Assembly: GCF_027359925.1 (NCBI RefSeq)
Contig: NZ_CP114767.1
Location: 1,116,001 to 1,180,000, forward strand
Source: Hymenobacter canadensis
GTDB lineage: Bacteria; Bacteroidota; Bacteroidia; Cytophagales; Hymenobacteraceae
DNA length: 64,000 nt
Direction: 5' to 3'
Positions 55,459-64,000 of this stretch are shown piece by piece (the first letter of the stretch is position 1; each line of letters opens with the position of its first letter). Below the pieces are notes generated by a model. That model saw only the letters and a program-made list of their open reading frames with translations. It had not been told where the DNA came from and searched no databases. The translations under genes and the position numbers were made by a program.

Positions 55459-55673
55459 GTCGGTTCTGATTAGGTGGGAGGAAAAGTTCGGGCCTTGCTG
55501 AAGCAGGCCCGAACTGAGGAAGTATACTGGCAGGCCGGGGCGGGAGTTGTGCGCAAGCCGAACAAAATTCTGGCCTACCACTGCCGTCAGTACGCCGGGG
55601 GAACCTGAGCCGGCCGGTTGGGTGGCAAGAGCAGAAGCGTTACTTTTGGCTGATTAGCCCGGTTGCGTGCCGG

Positions 55674-55681
55674 TAGTTTTG
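55674..55681 (+). promoter_or_regulatory. -7 box of the cupin-acetyltransferase pair
   Basis: TAGTTTTG at 55674-55681, exact TAnnTTTG match, 16 nt before the ATG at 55697; a TTG at 55646-55648 is 25 nt upstream. Confidence 0.55.
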
Positions 55682-55696
55682 CCTCTTATAGCCTCT

Positions 55697-56146
55697 ATGC
55701 CCCCGCCGCCTGCCGTCTATTCCGTACCGTGCCTGCTGCCGCTGCCGCGCACCGGCAGCGCCGATACCGGCTTCACGGTGGCCGTGGCGTCCGATGGGGT
55801 GCTGCCCTTCACGGTGGCGCGCTCCTACTGGATTTATCACACTCCCAGCCAGGTGCAGCGCGGCCACCATGCCCACCACACGCTGCAGCAGCTGCTGGTA
55901 GCCGTGAGTGGCCGCCTGGAAATCACGCTGGAAACTACCACGGGCCAGCAGCAGCACTTCGTGCTCGACCGGCCCGACGTGGGCCTCTACCTGCCCGGGC
56001 TGTACTGGCGGACTGTGCGCTTTCAGCAGCAGGCCGTGCTGCTGTGCCTGGTATCGGAGCCTTATTCGGAGGCCAGCTACATCCGCGACTATGCCGCATT
56101 CCGGGCGCTGGCCCCTGCCGGTAGCCCAACCGCCCACCGCGTATGA
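55697..56146 (+). CDS. WxcM/FdtA-like cupin (sugar 3,4-ketoisomerase family)
   Basis: A 149-residue cupin from the ATG at 55697. Family marks: a conserved strand with VARSYWIYHTP, the RGHHAHHTLQQLLVAVSG His-rich motif (catalytic His pair of FdtA/QdtA), DRPDVGLYLPGLYWRTV, and a closing SEPYSEASYIRDYAAF. FdtA/QdtA convert dTDP-4-keto-6-deoxyglucose to the 3-keto form on the way to 3-amino sugars of surface glycans. Its stop overlaps the next start (ATGA at 56143). No aminotransferase or dTDP-sugar genes are nearby. Confidence 0.87.
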   Translation: MPPPPAVYSVPCLLPLPRTGSADTGFTVAVASDGVLPFTVARSYWIYHTPSQVQRGHHAHHTLQQLLVAVSGRLEITLETTTGQQQHFVLDRPDVGLYLPGLYWRTVRFQQQAVLLCLVSEPYSEASYIRDYAAFRALAPAGSPTAHRV

Positions 56147-57123
56147 GTGGCGCGGAACCTGCTGCCATCCGGGTAGAGCGGTATGAGCCCGGCCACGCCG
56201 CCGCCTGGGACGCGCTGGTGGCGGCTTCGGCCAACGGCCCCTTCCTGTTTGGCCGCGCGTATCTGGACTATCACCAGGACCGGTTCGAGGATTGCTCGTG
56301 GCTGGTGTGGCAGGGCTTGCGGCTGCGGGCCGTGTTTGTGGCCGGGCGTATCCGAAATGCAGCCGAGCCCGCCACGCTGGTTGCGCACCCCGGCCTTGCC
56401 TACGGTGGCCTCGTAACGGCTGGGGCAGCCAAAACACCTGATGTGATAACCTGGTTGGATGCCTTGCGCACGGCCTGGCACGCAGCCGGCTTTCGGCAGC
56501 TGCTCCTGAAACCGGTGCCCCGGGTGTTCTGCCGGCAGCCTTCCGAGGCTGCCCTGTTCTGGCTGCACCGGCAGGGGGCGCAGCTGGCGGCCCGCGAGCT
56601 GAATTCGGTCATCGACCTGACCCGGCCGTTTCGGATTGGTACCTGGCGCCGCGGCAACCTGCGCAAGGCGCGCCTTCACGGCGTGGCTGTGGGCTGCACC
56701 ACCGCCGACGCCGACTATGCCGCTTTCTGGGAGTTGCTCGCTACCAACCTGCACCGCACGCACGGCCGCCAGCCAGTACACACCCTGGCCGAAATTTGCC
56801 GGCTGCGTGACCGGAACCCGGGTCACCTGGAGCTGTGGGTGGCCCGCCTGGCCGAAGAAGTGGTGGGCGGCGTGCTGGTGTTTCAGGATGCCCGCCAGGG
56901 GTTTGTACACACGCAGTACATCGGCGGCAGCCCGCGCGGCAAGCAGGTGGGGGCCGTAGATGCGGTGCTGGCCGAGCTGCTGCGCTGCAAAGTGCCGGCT
57001 TTCCAGCGGCTGTCCTTTGGCATCTCCACGGTGCAGGGCGTGGTGAACCAAGGTCTCTTAAACCAAAAAGAGGGTTTCGGTGCTACGGCCGAAACCACAG
57101 ACACCTACACCCTCAATTTTTAG
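56143..57123 (+). CDS. FemAB/GNAT-type N-acyltransferase
   Basis: A 326-residue protein with a GNAT-like double domain of the FemAB type: NGPFLFGRAYLDYHQDRFED in part, AHPGLAYGGLV, LLKPVPRVFCR, RRGNLRKARLHGV, then the C-terminal domain VGGVLVFQDA and VHTQYIGGSPRGK. FemAB-like enzymes move an aminoacyl or acyl group to peptidoglycan, sugar or lipid acceptors. Its ATG overlaps the cupin's stop by 4 nt, so the pair is translationally coupled and probably acts on the same sugar; an N-acyl step on an amino sugar is inference. Confidence 0.82.
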   Translation: MSGAEPAAIRVERYEPGHAAAWDALVAASANGPFLFGRAYLDYHQDRFEDCSWLVWQGLRLRAVFVAGRIRNAAEPATLVAHPGLAYGGLVTAGAAKTPDVITWLDALRTAWHAAGFRQLLLKPVPRVFCRQPSEAALFWLHRQGAQLAARELNSVIDLTRPFRIGTWRRGNLRKARLHGVAVGCTTADADYAAFWELLATNLHRTHGRQPVHTLAEICRLRDRNPGHLELWVARLAEEVVGGVLVFQDARQGFVHTQYIGGSPRGKQVGAVDAVLAELLRCKVPAFQRLSFGISTVQGVVNQGLLNQKEGFGATAETTDTYTLNF

Positions 57124-57170
57124 CGTAAACAGATCTTATTTGGGCGCTACGGCCACTTCAGCTAAGCGCG

Positions 57171-58352
57171 TCAGGTTTGGTTGGTGAGGCGGTGCCAGAG
57201 CTTTTTCAAGCCGCCCGGCTCCTGGTTGCCGGACTTCGTGGAGTCTTCGCCGTCGGCGGTATCGCCGAGCAGGAAGCCCCAGGGCTCAGTGGATTTGTTG
57301 GCGTCGAGCACCACTTTAATCACGGCCATCAACGGAATGCTCAGGATCATGCCCGGCGTACCCCACAGCTCGTTGCCCAGAATCAGGGCCAGAATGGCAG
57401 CCAGCGGGTTGATGCTCACCTGGGAGCCCGTAATCATGGGCGTAATGAAGTTGCCTTCCAGAAACTGCACCACTACAAACACCCCGATAACCAGCGCCGC
57501 CTGCACCGGCGAACCGGTTTCGACCAGCGTGATAATGGCCGGAATAGTGGCCCCGATCAGAATACCAATGTAGGGGATGATGGCCAGCACCGAGGCAAAA
57601 ATGGCGAAGAAGATGGCGAATTTCACCCCCAGTACCAGCAGCCCGATGCCGTTGAGGATGGCCACAATGATAATCACCTTGATCAGGCCCGAAATGTAGG
57701 CCTGCACTACCGTCTGGATATTATCCACGGTGTGCAGCACCGACGTGCGCTTGTCCGGGGCCACGAAGCGGAACATAAACTGCCGCAGATGGTCGCGGTA
57801 GAGCAGCAGACAGAAGATGTAGATGAGCACCTGCGCCAGGTTGCCGAGCACCGCCGATGTGGTGTTGAGCGTGGTGCCCAGGTACGAGCCACCCGACTTT
57901 TTGAGCGCTTTGATAGAGGTTTCCTTCACCTCCTCAATGCTCATGGGCGTGTAGCCAAACCGGTTGTGTGCCCAATCCTGCGCGTTGTTGAAGAACTCCA
58001 TCATCTTCACCTGCAGCTTGGGAATCTCGCTCTGAAACTGCGTCAGCTGCGAGCCGAAACCCAGAATGACGCCGGCGAAAATGGCCAGCACCAGCAGCAG
58101 GCACAGGATGATGGCCAGAATGCGCGGTACTCCCTTCGCCTCCAGCCACCGGCAGATGGGCAGCAGCAGCAGCGTGAATACCGCTGAAAATAGCAGTGGC
58201 AGCAGAATATCGTCGAGCACGCGCAGCGAGTACACCAGCAGCACGGCGCCCAGAATGAAAAACGCGAACTGAACAATGGGAGTCTGCCGGACTTCCTGGT
58301 TGGGTTTGTGGCCGGACGGCGGTAGATGGTGTTGGGTAGCAGGAGGGAACAT
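57171..58352 (-). CDS. AI-2E family transporter
   Basis: A 393-residue inner-membrane protein with about eight hydrophobic segments, the long periplasmic/cytoplasmic loop after segment 3 (residues 115-165) and the family's closing motif EGNFITPMITGSQVSINPLA then GMILSIPLMAVIKVVLD. AI-2E proteins export AI-2, or act as Na+/H+ antiporters in some species. The C-terminus is long and acidic-basic mixed. No luxS lies in the window. Convergent with the acyltransferase gene, gap 47 nt. Confidence 0.92.
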   Translation of the reverse strand: MFPPATQHHLPPSGHKPNQEVRQTPIVQFAFFILGAVLLVYSLRVLDDILLPLLFSAVFTLLLLPICRWLEAKGVPRILAIILCLLLVLAIFAGVILGFGSQLTQFQSEIPKLQVKMMEFFNNAQDWAHNRFGYTPMSIEEVKETSIKALKKSGGSYLGTTLNTTSAVLGNLAQVLIYIFCLLLYRDHLRQFMFRFVAPDKRTSVLHTVDNIQTVVQAYISGLIKVIIIVAILNGIGLLVLGVKFAIFFAIFASVLAIIPYIGILIGATIPAIITLVETGSPVQAALVIGVFVVVQFLEGNFITPMITGSQVSINPLAAILALILGNELWGTPGMILSIPLMAVIKVVLDANKSTEPWGFLLGDTADGEDSTKSGNQEPGGLKKLWHRLTNQT

Positions 58353-58544
58353 TTGCTAAAAAAAATGGGAGTGAGAGAGAAGCGTAATGGCCTGTCAGGC
58401 CGTTTATTCGCGAAATAGCCGGGAACGAACAAGGCCCTGGCTGGGTTTTGAATCAAGGATTTGCTAACTTCGCTAGCGAAACCAGCGCGCGGAAACCGCC
58501 GGTTTTCTGTGTTATTTTACCTCAAATTTCGATTTCCTGATTTC

Positions 58545-60461
58545 ATGGCTGAAGAACTGGTACCCGCTACTACCCCCGACCACGGCTACACCGAGGACAG
58601 CATTCGTTCCCTGGACTGGCGTGAGCACATCCGGCTGCGGCCGGGCATGTACATTGGCAAGCTCGGGGATGGTTCGGCTTACGACGATGGTATCTACGTG
58701 CTGGTGAAGGAGGTAATCGACAACTCCATCGACGAGTACGTGATGGGCCACGGCCGCACTATCGAAATCAAGATATCCGACCAGCGCGTGCAGGTGCGCG
58801 ACTACGGCCGTGGCATTCCGCTGGGCAAGGTGGTGGAAGTGGTGAGCAAGATTAACACGGGCGGCAAATACGACTCCAAGGTCTTTCAGAAATCTGTGGG
58901 CTTAAACGGGGTTGGCACCAAAGCGGTTAACGCGCTCAGCAATTACTTTCTGGTGCAGAGCGTCCGCGAGGGCCTGATGAAGTCGGCGGAGTTTGCCCAG
59001 GGCATCCTCACCAGCGACGCCAAGCCGGTGAAAACCAGCCAGCGCAACGGCACGCTGATGACCTTTCAGCCCGACGATTCCATCTTCCGCAACTATCGCT
59101 TCATCCCGGAATATCTGGAAAACCAGATCTGGAATTACGTTTATCTGAACGCGGGCCTGACCATCAACTTCAACGGTCAGAAATATTACTCCGAGAATGG
59201 CCTGCTGGATTTGCTGGCCCGCAAAATCGACCAGGAAAGCCGCCGCTACGACATCATCCACCTCAAGGCGGAAGATATTGAGCTGGCTCTCACCCACGGC
59301 AACGACTACGGCGAGGAGTATTACTCGTTCGTGAATGGGCAGTACACCACGCAGGGCGGCACGCACCTGGCGGCCTTCCGCGAGGCCGTGGTGAAAACCC
59401 TGCGCGAATTCTACAAGAAGGAGTACGACGCCACCGATATCCGCGGCTCCATCGTGGCCGCCATTTCGGTGCGGGTGCAGGAGCCGGTGTTCGAGAGTCA
59501 GACCAAAACCAAGCTGGGCTCGATGAACATGGGCCCCGACGGCCCCACGGTGCGCGGCTTCATCCTCGACTTCGTTAAAGAGCACCTCGATAACTACCTG
59601 CACAAGAACCCCGCCGCCGCCGAAGCCCTCAAGAAGCGCATCGAGCAGAACGAGCGGGAGCGGAAGGACATGGCCGGTGTGAAGAAGCTGGCCAACCAGC
59701 GCGCCAAAAAAGCCAACCTGCACAACCGCAAGCTCCGCGACTGCCGCTTCCACTTCGGCGAGGGCAAGCAGGAGGCCGAAGCCCTGACCACGCTGTTCAT
59801 CACCGAGGGCGACTCGGCGTCGGGCTCCATCACCAAGAGCCGCAACGTGGAAACGGAGGCCGTATTCAGCTTGCGCGGCAAGCCGCTGAACTGCTTCGGC
59901 CTGAAAAAGAAAATCGTCTACGAAAACGAGGAGCTGAACCTACTGCAGCACGCCCTCAACATCGAGGAAGGCATTGAGGGGCTGCGCTACAACCGCGTGG
60001 TCATTGCCACCGACGCCGATGTGGACGGCATGCACATCCGGCTGCTGCTGCTCACGTTCTTCCTGCAGTTTTTCCCGGACTTGGTGCGCAACGGCCACGT
60101 GTTCATCTTAGAAACGCCGCTGTTCCGGGTACGCAACAAGAAAACCACTATCTACTGCTACAACGAGCAGGAAAAGCAGGCCGCCATGCGCCAGCTGGGC
60201 CGCAATCCCGAAATCACGCGCTTCAAAGGCCTCGGCGAAATCAGCCCCGACGAGTTCGGCAAGTTCATCGGCGACAACATCAAGCTGGAGCCCGTGATTC
60301 TGCAGTCTGACCGCTCCATCCAGCAGGTGCTCACCTACTACATGGGCAAGAATACGCCCGCCCGCCAGGAGTTCATCATCGACAACCTGCGCCTAGAAAA
60401 AGACCTGATTACGTCCGACGTGCTGCCGCTGGCCGAAGTGGCCGAGGAGGATCTGGCCTAA
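58545..60461 (+). CDS. parE: DNA topoisomerase IV subunit B
   Basis: A 638-residue GHKL-ATPase/TOPRIM subunit. ATP site: [17 protein letters not shown] (Glu base), [45 protein letters not shown] (Glu) and [11 protein letters not shown]. The length and lack of the gyrase B insert fit ParE. The ATG at 58545 gives the usual start; the longer frame from 58461 adds 28 residues. TAACTTCG at 58465-58472 is a candidate -7 box. The partner parC follows after a 172-nt gap filled by a palindromic repeat, so both are probably transcribed together. Confidence 0.95.
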   Translation: MAEELVPATTPDHGYTEDSIRSLDWREHIRLRPGMYIGKLGDGSAYDDGIYVLVKEVIDNSIDEYVMGHGRTIEIKISDQRVQVRDYGRGIPLGKVVEVVSKINTGGKYDSKVFQKSVGLNGVGTKAVNALSNYFLVQSVREGLMKSAEFAQGILTSDAKPVKTSQRNGTLMTFQPDDSIFRNYRFIPEYLENQIWNYVYLNAGLTINFNGQKYYSENGLLDLLARKIDQESRRYDIIHLKAEDIELALTHGNDYGEEYYSFVNGQYTTQGGTHLAAFREAVVKTLREFYKKEYDATDIRGSIVAAISVRVQEPVFESQTKTKLGSMNMGPDGPTVRGFILDFVKEHLDNYLHKNPAAAEALKKRIEQNERERKDMAGVKKLANQRAKKANLHNRKLRDCRFHFGEGKQEAEALTTLFITEGDSASGSITKSRNVETEAVFSLRGKPLNCFGLKKKIVYENEELNLLQHALNIEEGIEGLRYNRVVIATDADVDGMHIRLLLLTFFLQFFPDLVRNGHVFILETPLFRVRNKKTTIYCYNEQEKQAAMRQLGRNPEITRFKGLGEISPDEFGKFIGDNIKLEPVILQSDRSIQQVLTYYMGKNTPARQEFIIDNLRLEKDLITSDVLPLAEVAEEDLA

Positions 60462-60468
60462 AGTAGAA

Positions 60469-60563
60469 CGTCATGCTGAGCTTGCCGAAGCATCTCTACC
60501 GCTTCGTTGCAGTGCCATTGATTAGTCAGCGGTAGCGATGCTTCGGCTTCGCTCAACATGACG
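60469..60563. repeat. Palindromic repeat between parE and parC
   Basis: Arms 60469-60503 and 60528-60563 pair over about 35 positions at about 85%. Core word CGTCATGCTGAGC, then GCCGAAGCATC, of the same type as the element after dapD (30455-30554). Confidence 0.85.
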
Positions 60564-60633
60564 GTCAACAATACAAAATAACCTTCGGGCGCTTGCCTGA
60601 GCCCCGGAGAGAGGTACAAGAACAAAAATTCCC

Positions 60634-63591
60634 ATGTCAGAAGAAACCAACCCCCAGACCCCTGATTCCGAAGAGCAGCCCGAAAACCTGTTCGGCGCCG
60701 GCGACTCGCTGGAGTTCGGGGCCACGCCGGTCGATGCGGAAACCCCGGCCGACCAAGCCTTGCCGTCCGTGGTGAATGAGTCCGGCGAGCTGCTGCTGGC
60801 CGAGTCCAGTGCCGACGTGCAGGCCGTGACCGAGCCGGAGCCCATTGCGCCGGCCGAGGAAGCCGAGGAGGAGCCCAAGTTCGCGCCCGGCGAAACCATC
60901 CACGACGTGGCCACCGTGAACGGCATGTACCAGAACTGGTTTCTGGACTACGCCAGCTACGTGATTCTGGAGCGCGCCGTGCCCGCCATCGAGGACGGCC
61001 TCAAGCCCGTGCAGCGCCGCATCATGCACGCCATGAAGGAAATGGACGACGGCCGCTTCAACAAAGTGGCCAACGTCATCGGGCAAACCATGCAGTACCA
61101 CCCCCACGGCGACGCCAGCATCGGCGACGCCATGGTGAACCTGGGCCAGAAGGATCTGCTGATTGAAACCCAGGGCAACTGGGGCGACATCCGGACCGGC
61201 GACGGTGCGGCGGCTCCGCGCTACATTGAGGCCCGCCTGAGCAAGTTTACGCTGGATGTGGTGTTCAATCCCGACATCACGGAATGGCAGATGAGCTACG
61301 ACGGCCGCAAGCGCGAGCCCACTACGCTGCCCGTGAAGTTTCCGCTGCTGCTGGCGCAGGGTGTGGAAGGTATTGCTGTGGGTTTGAGCACCAAGATCAT
61401 GCCCCACAACTTCCGCGAGCTGTGCAAGGCCAGCATCGACGTGCTGAAAGGGCGGGAGATTCAGCTGTTTCCCGACTTCCCGACCGGCGGCCTCTGCGAC
61501 GTAACCCACTACAATGGCGGCTTGCGCGGTGCCAAAATCCGGCTGCGCGCCACCATCGAGAAGGCCGACAAAACCATGTTGGTCATCCGCGACATTCCGT
61601 ACGGCACCACCACCACGGCGCTGATGGAAAGCATCGTGAAAGCCTCGGAAGCCAATAAAATTAAGATCCGGAAGGTGGTCGACAACACGGCCGCCGAGGT
61701 GGAAATCCAGGTGCACCTGCCCACGGGCGTGTCGCCGGACCTCACCATGGACGCGCTGTACGCCTTCACCGACTGCGAAATCAGCATTTCGCCCAATACC
61801 TGCGTTATTATCGAGGATAAGCCGCGCTTTGTGGGGGTGGAGGACATGCTCAAGCTCAGCACCCAGAAAACGTTGCGGCTGCTGGAGCGGGAGCTGGAAA
61901 TCCGGCAGGAGGAGCTCCAGGAAAAGTGGCATTCGGCTTCGCTGGAGAAGATTTTCATTGAAAACCGCATCTACCGCAAAATCGAGGAGTGCGAAACTTG
62001 GGAGGACATTCTGGCCACCATTGACGCCGGCCTGCGCAAGTTTGTGCGCATTGAAGGCGAGAAGCCTAAGGCCAACGACGCCCGCATTGTGCTGCGCCGC
62101 GCCCTCACCGAGGACGACCTGACGCGCCTGACTGAAATCCGCATCAAGCGCATCAGCAAGTTCGACGGCTTCAAGGCCGAGGAGTTCATCCAGCGCCTGG
62201 AAACCGAGCTGGCTGAGGTAGCCGACCATCTGGTGAACCTCACGCGCTACGCCATCAATTATTTCGAGGGCCTGCTGAAAAAGTACGGCCAGAATCGGGA
62301 GCGAAAAACCCAGCTGCGCACCTTCGACGTGGTGACAGCCCAGAAAGTGGCCGTGGCCAACCAGAAGCTCTACGTGAACTACGCCGACGGCTTCATCGGC
62401 TACGGCCTGAAGAAAGACGAGAAGGCCGTGACGGTATGCGACTGCTCGGACCTTGACGACATCATTGCCATCCGCCGCGACGGCACGTTCACGGTCACTA
62501 AAATCGCCGAGAAGACCTTCGTGGGCAAAGACATTCTGCACGCGGGGGTCTACAACAAAAACGACGACCGGCTGGTGTACAACATGGTGTACCAGGACGG
62601 CGCTTCGGGCATCAGCTTCGCCAAGCGCTTCCTGGTAACGGGCATCACCCGCGACAAGGTGTACGACCTGACCAAAGGCACCAAGGGCACCAAAACACTG
62701 TATCTGACGGCCAACCCCAACTCCGAGTCGGAAATAGTGGGCATTCAGCTGTCCGACAAGGCCCCGGCCCGCGTCAAGCAGTTCGACTTCGATTTTGCCG
62801 AGCTGGCCATCAAGGGCAAAGGCTCGATGGGCAACATCGTGACCAAGCAACTCATCAAGAAAATCATTCAGAAAAGCCTCGGCGACTCCACGCTGGGCGG
62901 CCGTGAGGTGTTCTTCGATTCGGTGGTGGGTCGCCTCAACACCGCCGGCCACGGCCGCTACCTGGGCACCTTCGACACCGACAACACCATTCTGGTGGTG
63001 TTCAAGGATGGCTCCTATGAGCTGACCGCGCCCGACCCGGCCATTCACTTCGACGTGCCCAACATTGTGCTGCTGCGCAAGCTGGAGCCCGATACCGTGC
63101 TCAGTACTGTGTACCTGGAAGGCGAAACCAAGGTGCACTACGTGAAGCGGTTCAAGATTGAAACCAGCACGGTGGCCAAGCGCTTCACGTTCATTTCGGA
63201 AACCAAAGGCTCCCGGATGCTAGCCGTCACGGCCAACCCCGAGCCCCAGGTGGAGGTGAAGCTGCAGCGCGACAAGAAAGCCGACAAGGAAACCGAGAAA
63301 ATCAGCCTGCACGAGTTTATTGACGTGAAAGGCTGGAAGGCCATGGGCAACAAGCTCAACTACTTCCGCATCCACGGCCTCACGCTGCTCACCGACGAAG
63401 GTCCCGAGCCCGAGCGCCGCGAGGTGAAGCGCAAAGCTGGCCCCGCCACGCTGCCCCGGCCAACCGCCAGCGCCGCCCCGCCCGAAGCGCCGCTGCCCGA
63501 GCCCACCGGCGACGTGGATATTTCGGAGGCCGACATTGCGCAGGCCCAGGCCATTCTCAAAACTCCTAAGTCGCAGCTCAAGCTGTTCTAG
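60634..63591 (+). CDS. parC: DNA topoisomerase IV subunit A with acidic N-terminal extension
   Basis: A 985-residue type IIA subunit A. The active-site Tyr197 lies in APRYIEARLSKF; other family marks are YVILERAVPAIEDGLKPVQRR, HPHGDASIGDAMV, and LLLAQGVEGIAVGLSTKI. The C-terminal half has the beta-pinwheel blades. It is longer than usual because of about 80 acidic, Pro/Ser-rich residues before the catalytic core and a Pro-rich region near residues 925-960. Together with ParE it would decatenate daughter chromosomes; a gyrase-like use cannot be excluded. Ends in a terminator. Confidence 0.95.
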   Translation: MSEETNPQTPDSEEQPENLFGAGDSLEFGATPVDAETPADQALPSVVNESGELLLAESSADVQAVTEPEPIAPAEEAEEEPKFAPGETIHDVATVNGMYQNWFLDYASYVILERAVPAIEDGLKPVQRRIMHAMKEMDDGRFNKVANVIGQTMQYHPHGDASIGDAMVNLGQKDLLIETQGNWGDIRTGDGAAAPRYIEARLSKFTLDVVFNPDITEWQMSYDGRKREPTTLPVKFPLLLAQGVEGIAVGLSTKIMPHNFRELCKASIDVLKGREIQLFPDFPTGGLCDVTHYNGGLRGAKIRLRATIEKADKTMLVIRDIPYGTTTTALMESIVKASEANKIKIRKVVDNTAAEVEIQVHLPTGVSPDLTMDALYAFTDCEISISPNTCVIIEDKPRFVGVEDMLKLSTQKTLRLLERELEIRQEELQEKWHSASLEKIFIENRIYRKIEECETWEDILATIDAGLRKFVRIEGEKPKANDARIVLRRALTEDDLTRLTEIRIKRISKFDGFKAEEFIQRLETELAEVADHLVNLTRYAINYFEGLLKKYGQNRERKTQLRTFDVVTAQKVAVANQKLYVNYADGFIGYGLKKDEKAVTVCDCSDLDDIIAIRRDGTFTVTKIAEKTFVGKDILHAGVYNKNDDRLVYNMVYQDGASGISFAKRFLVTGITRDKVYDLTKGTKGTKTLYLTANPNSESEIVGIQLSDKAPARVKQFDFDFAELAIKGKGSMGNIVTKQLIKKIIQKSLGDSTLGGREVFFDSVVGRLNTAGHGRYLGTFDTDNTILVVFKDGSYELTAPDPAIHFDVPNIVLLRKLEPDTVLSTVYLEGETKVHYVKRFKIETSTVAKRFTFISETKGSRMLAVTANPEPQVEVKLQRDKKADKETEKISLHEFIDVKGWKAMGNKLNYFRIHGLTLLTDEGPEPERREVKRKAGPATLPRPTASAAPPEAPLPEPTGDVDISEADIAQAQAILKTPKSQLKLF

Positions 63592-63644
63592 CACGCCAGG
63601 GGGCGCGAAAGGCTGTTTCGCGACGAGCAAAGTGAGTGTCTACG

Positions 63645-63671
63645 CGCCCCGCCAACCTTGTTGGCGGGGCG
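63645..63671 (+). terminator. Intrinsic terminator of parC
   Basis: An 11-bp perfect stem (63645-63655 with 63661-63671), five-nt loop, then TTTGG. A further hairpin lies at 63604-63621. Confidence 0.8.
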
Positions 63672-63772
63672 TTTGGCATTTCCGGAACCTGGCCGGTGCC
63701 GCCCGATATTTGGACCTATTGCCCGAAAACCCGCAGCTTTACCGTTCGGATTGTAGCTGCTTAGGAATGGGA

Positions 63773-64000
63773 ATGCCGTTTGGCCGGATGATTTTGTGGG
63801 TGAGTGTGCTGCTGGGGCTATGGTCAGCCCCAGCGGTGGCGCAGTTCCGCAAGCCCAAGCCCCGGCCGGTAGCCGCGCCGCCCACGCCGCCACCCTCCGC
63901 CGTGGTACGGCTGCTGGCGGAGGCTCAGGCGCTGCAGGCCCAGTACAAGGAGTCGGAGGCGCTGGGCAAGTACGAGCAGGTGCTGGCCCTGGCGCCGGCC
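63773..64000 (+). CDS. Secreted protein with TPR-like start, C-terminus cut by window edge
   Basis: The ATG at 63773 (or 63788) opens a frame that runs to the window edge, 76 codons. Residues 1-23 are a signal peptide ending AVAQ, followed by a Pro/Lys-rich segment and a helix with ALQAQYKESEALGKYEQVLA, the first helix of a tetratricopeptide repeat. So it starts an exported TPR protein, but the rest is unseen and no function can be given. Confidence 0.6.
   Translation, partial: MPFGRMILWVSVLLGLWSAPAVAQFRKPKPRPVAAPPTPPPSAVVRLLAEAQALQAQYKESEALGKYEQVLALAPA

Noticed and set aside
60637..63138. An 833-codon open frame antisense to parC
   Set aside because: It is a mirror of GC-rich codon use on the true strand; its composition (Val, His, Gly, Leu, Gln rich) and lack of any motif fit a shadow, and parC is certain.

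Overview
The window is about 64 kb of GC-rich DNA from a Bacteroidota chromosome, most like a Hymenobacter or a close relative in the Cytophagales. The evidence is a fused methylmalonyl/isobutyryl-CoA mutase (IcmF), a PorE-like OmpA protein of the type IX secretion kind, CarboxypepD_reg-like proteins, a DUF4199 protein, many lipoproteins with Bacteroidota-style lipoboxes, near-absence of Shine-Dalgarno sites, and promoter -7 boxes of the form TAnnTTTG/TAnnTTCG. No rRNA, tRNA, CRISPR array or insertion sequence was recognised. Both ends cut through genes.

Layout. 1-5 kb: a truncated serine hydrolase, DoxX and small lipoproteins, and a class B penicillin-binding protein with a lipobox. 5-7.6 kb: accessory stretch with a 12-unit 21-nt repeat array, an orphan helical protein and an AT-rich gene fusing a PD-(D/E)XK nuclease domain to an ImmA/IrrE zinc peptidase. 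7.6-15.8 kb (minus): icmF, two tandem CarboxypepD_reg paralogues, a membrane protein, formaldehyde dehydrogenase and a GlcG/HbpS protein. 16-22 kb (plus): lepA, a small ORF, folD, queE and the PorE-like protein. 22-23.4 kb: two of three paralogous small secreted proteins. 23.4-29.5 kb (minus): gltA, mnmE, a DtxR-family regulator, fabH and a glycosyltransferase. 29.6-48.6 kb: mixed housekeeping genes (dapD, msrA, 3-hydroxyacyl-CoA dehydrogenase, an ABC-F ATPase, L,D-transpeptidase, two M48 peptidases, lipid kinase, mtgA, APP1-like phosphatase, topoisomerase IB). 48.7-53 kb: a divergent pair of large exported paralogues with kinase-like motifs, then a convergent pair of small STAS-like paralogues. 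53-64 kb: a DnaQ-GIY-YIG nuclease, a DUF2383 protein, a cupin-acetyltransferase pair, an AI-2E family transporter, parE and parC, and the start of a TPR-like secreted protein.

How the genes fit together. Most are independent single-gene or two-gene transcription units, often separated by strong hairpins, several with perfect stems of 25-27 bp. Cell envelope functions recur: PBP, MtgA, L,D-transpeptidase, DapD (meso-diaminopimelate and lysine supply), OmpA and beta-barrel proteins, lipoproteins. At least three kinds of dispersed palindromic repeat are present; one copy sits in frame inside icmF. The most accessory-looking segment is the AT-rich nuclease-peptidase gene. The least understood conserved genes are the exported kinase-like pair and the small secreted three-member family.
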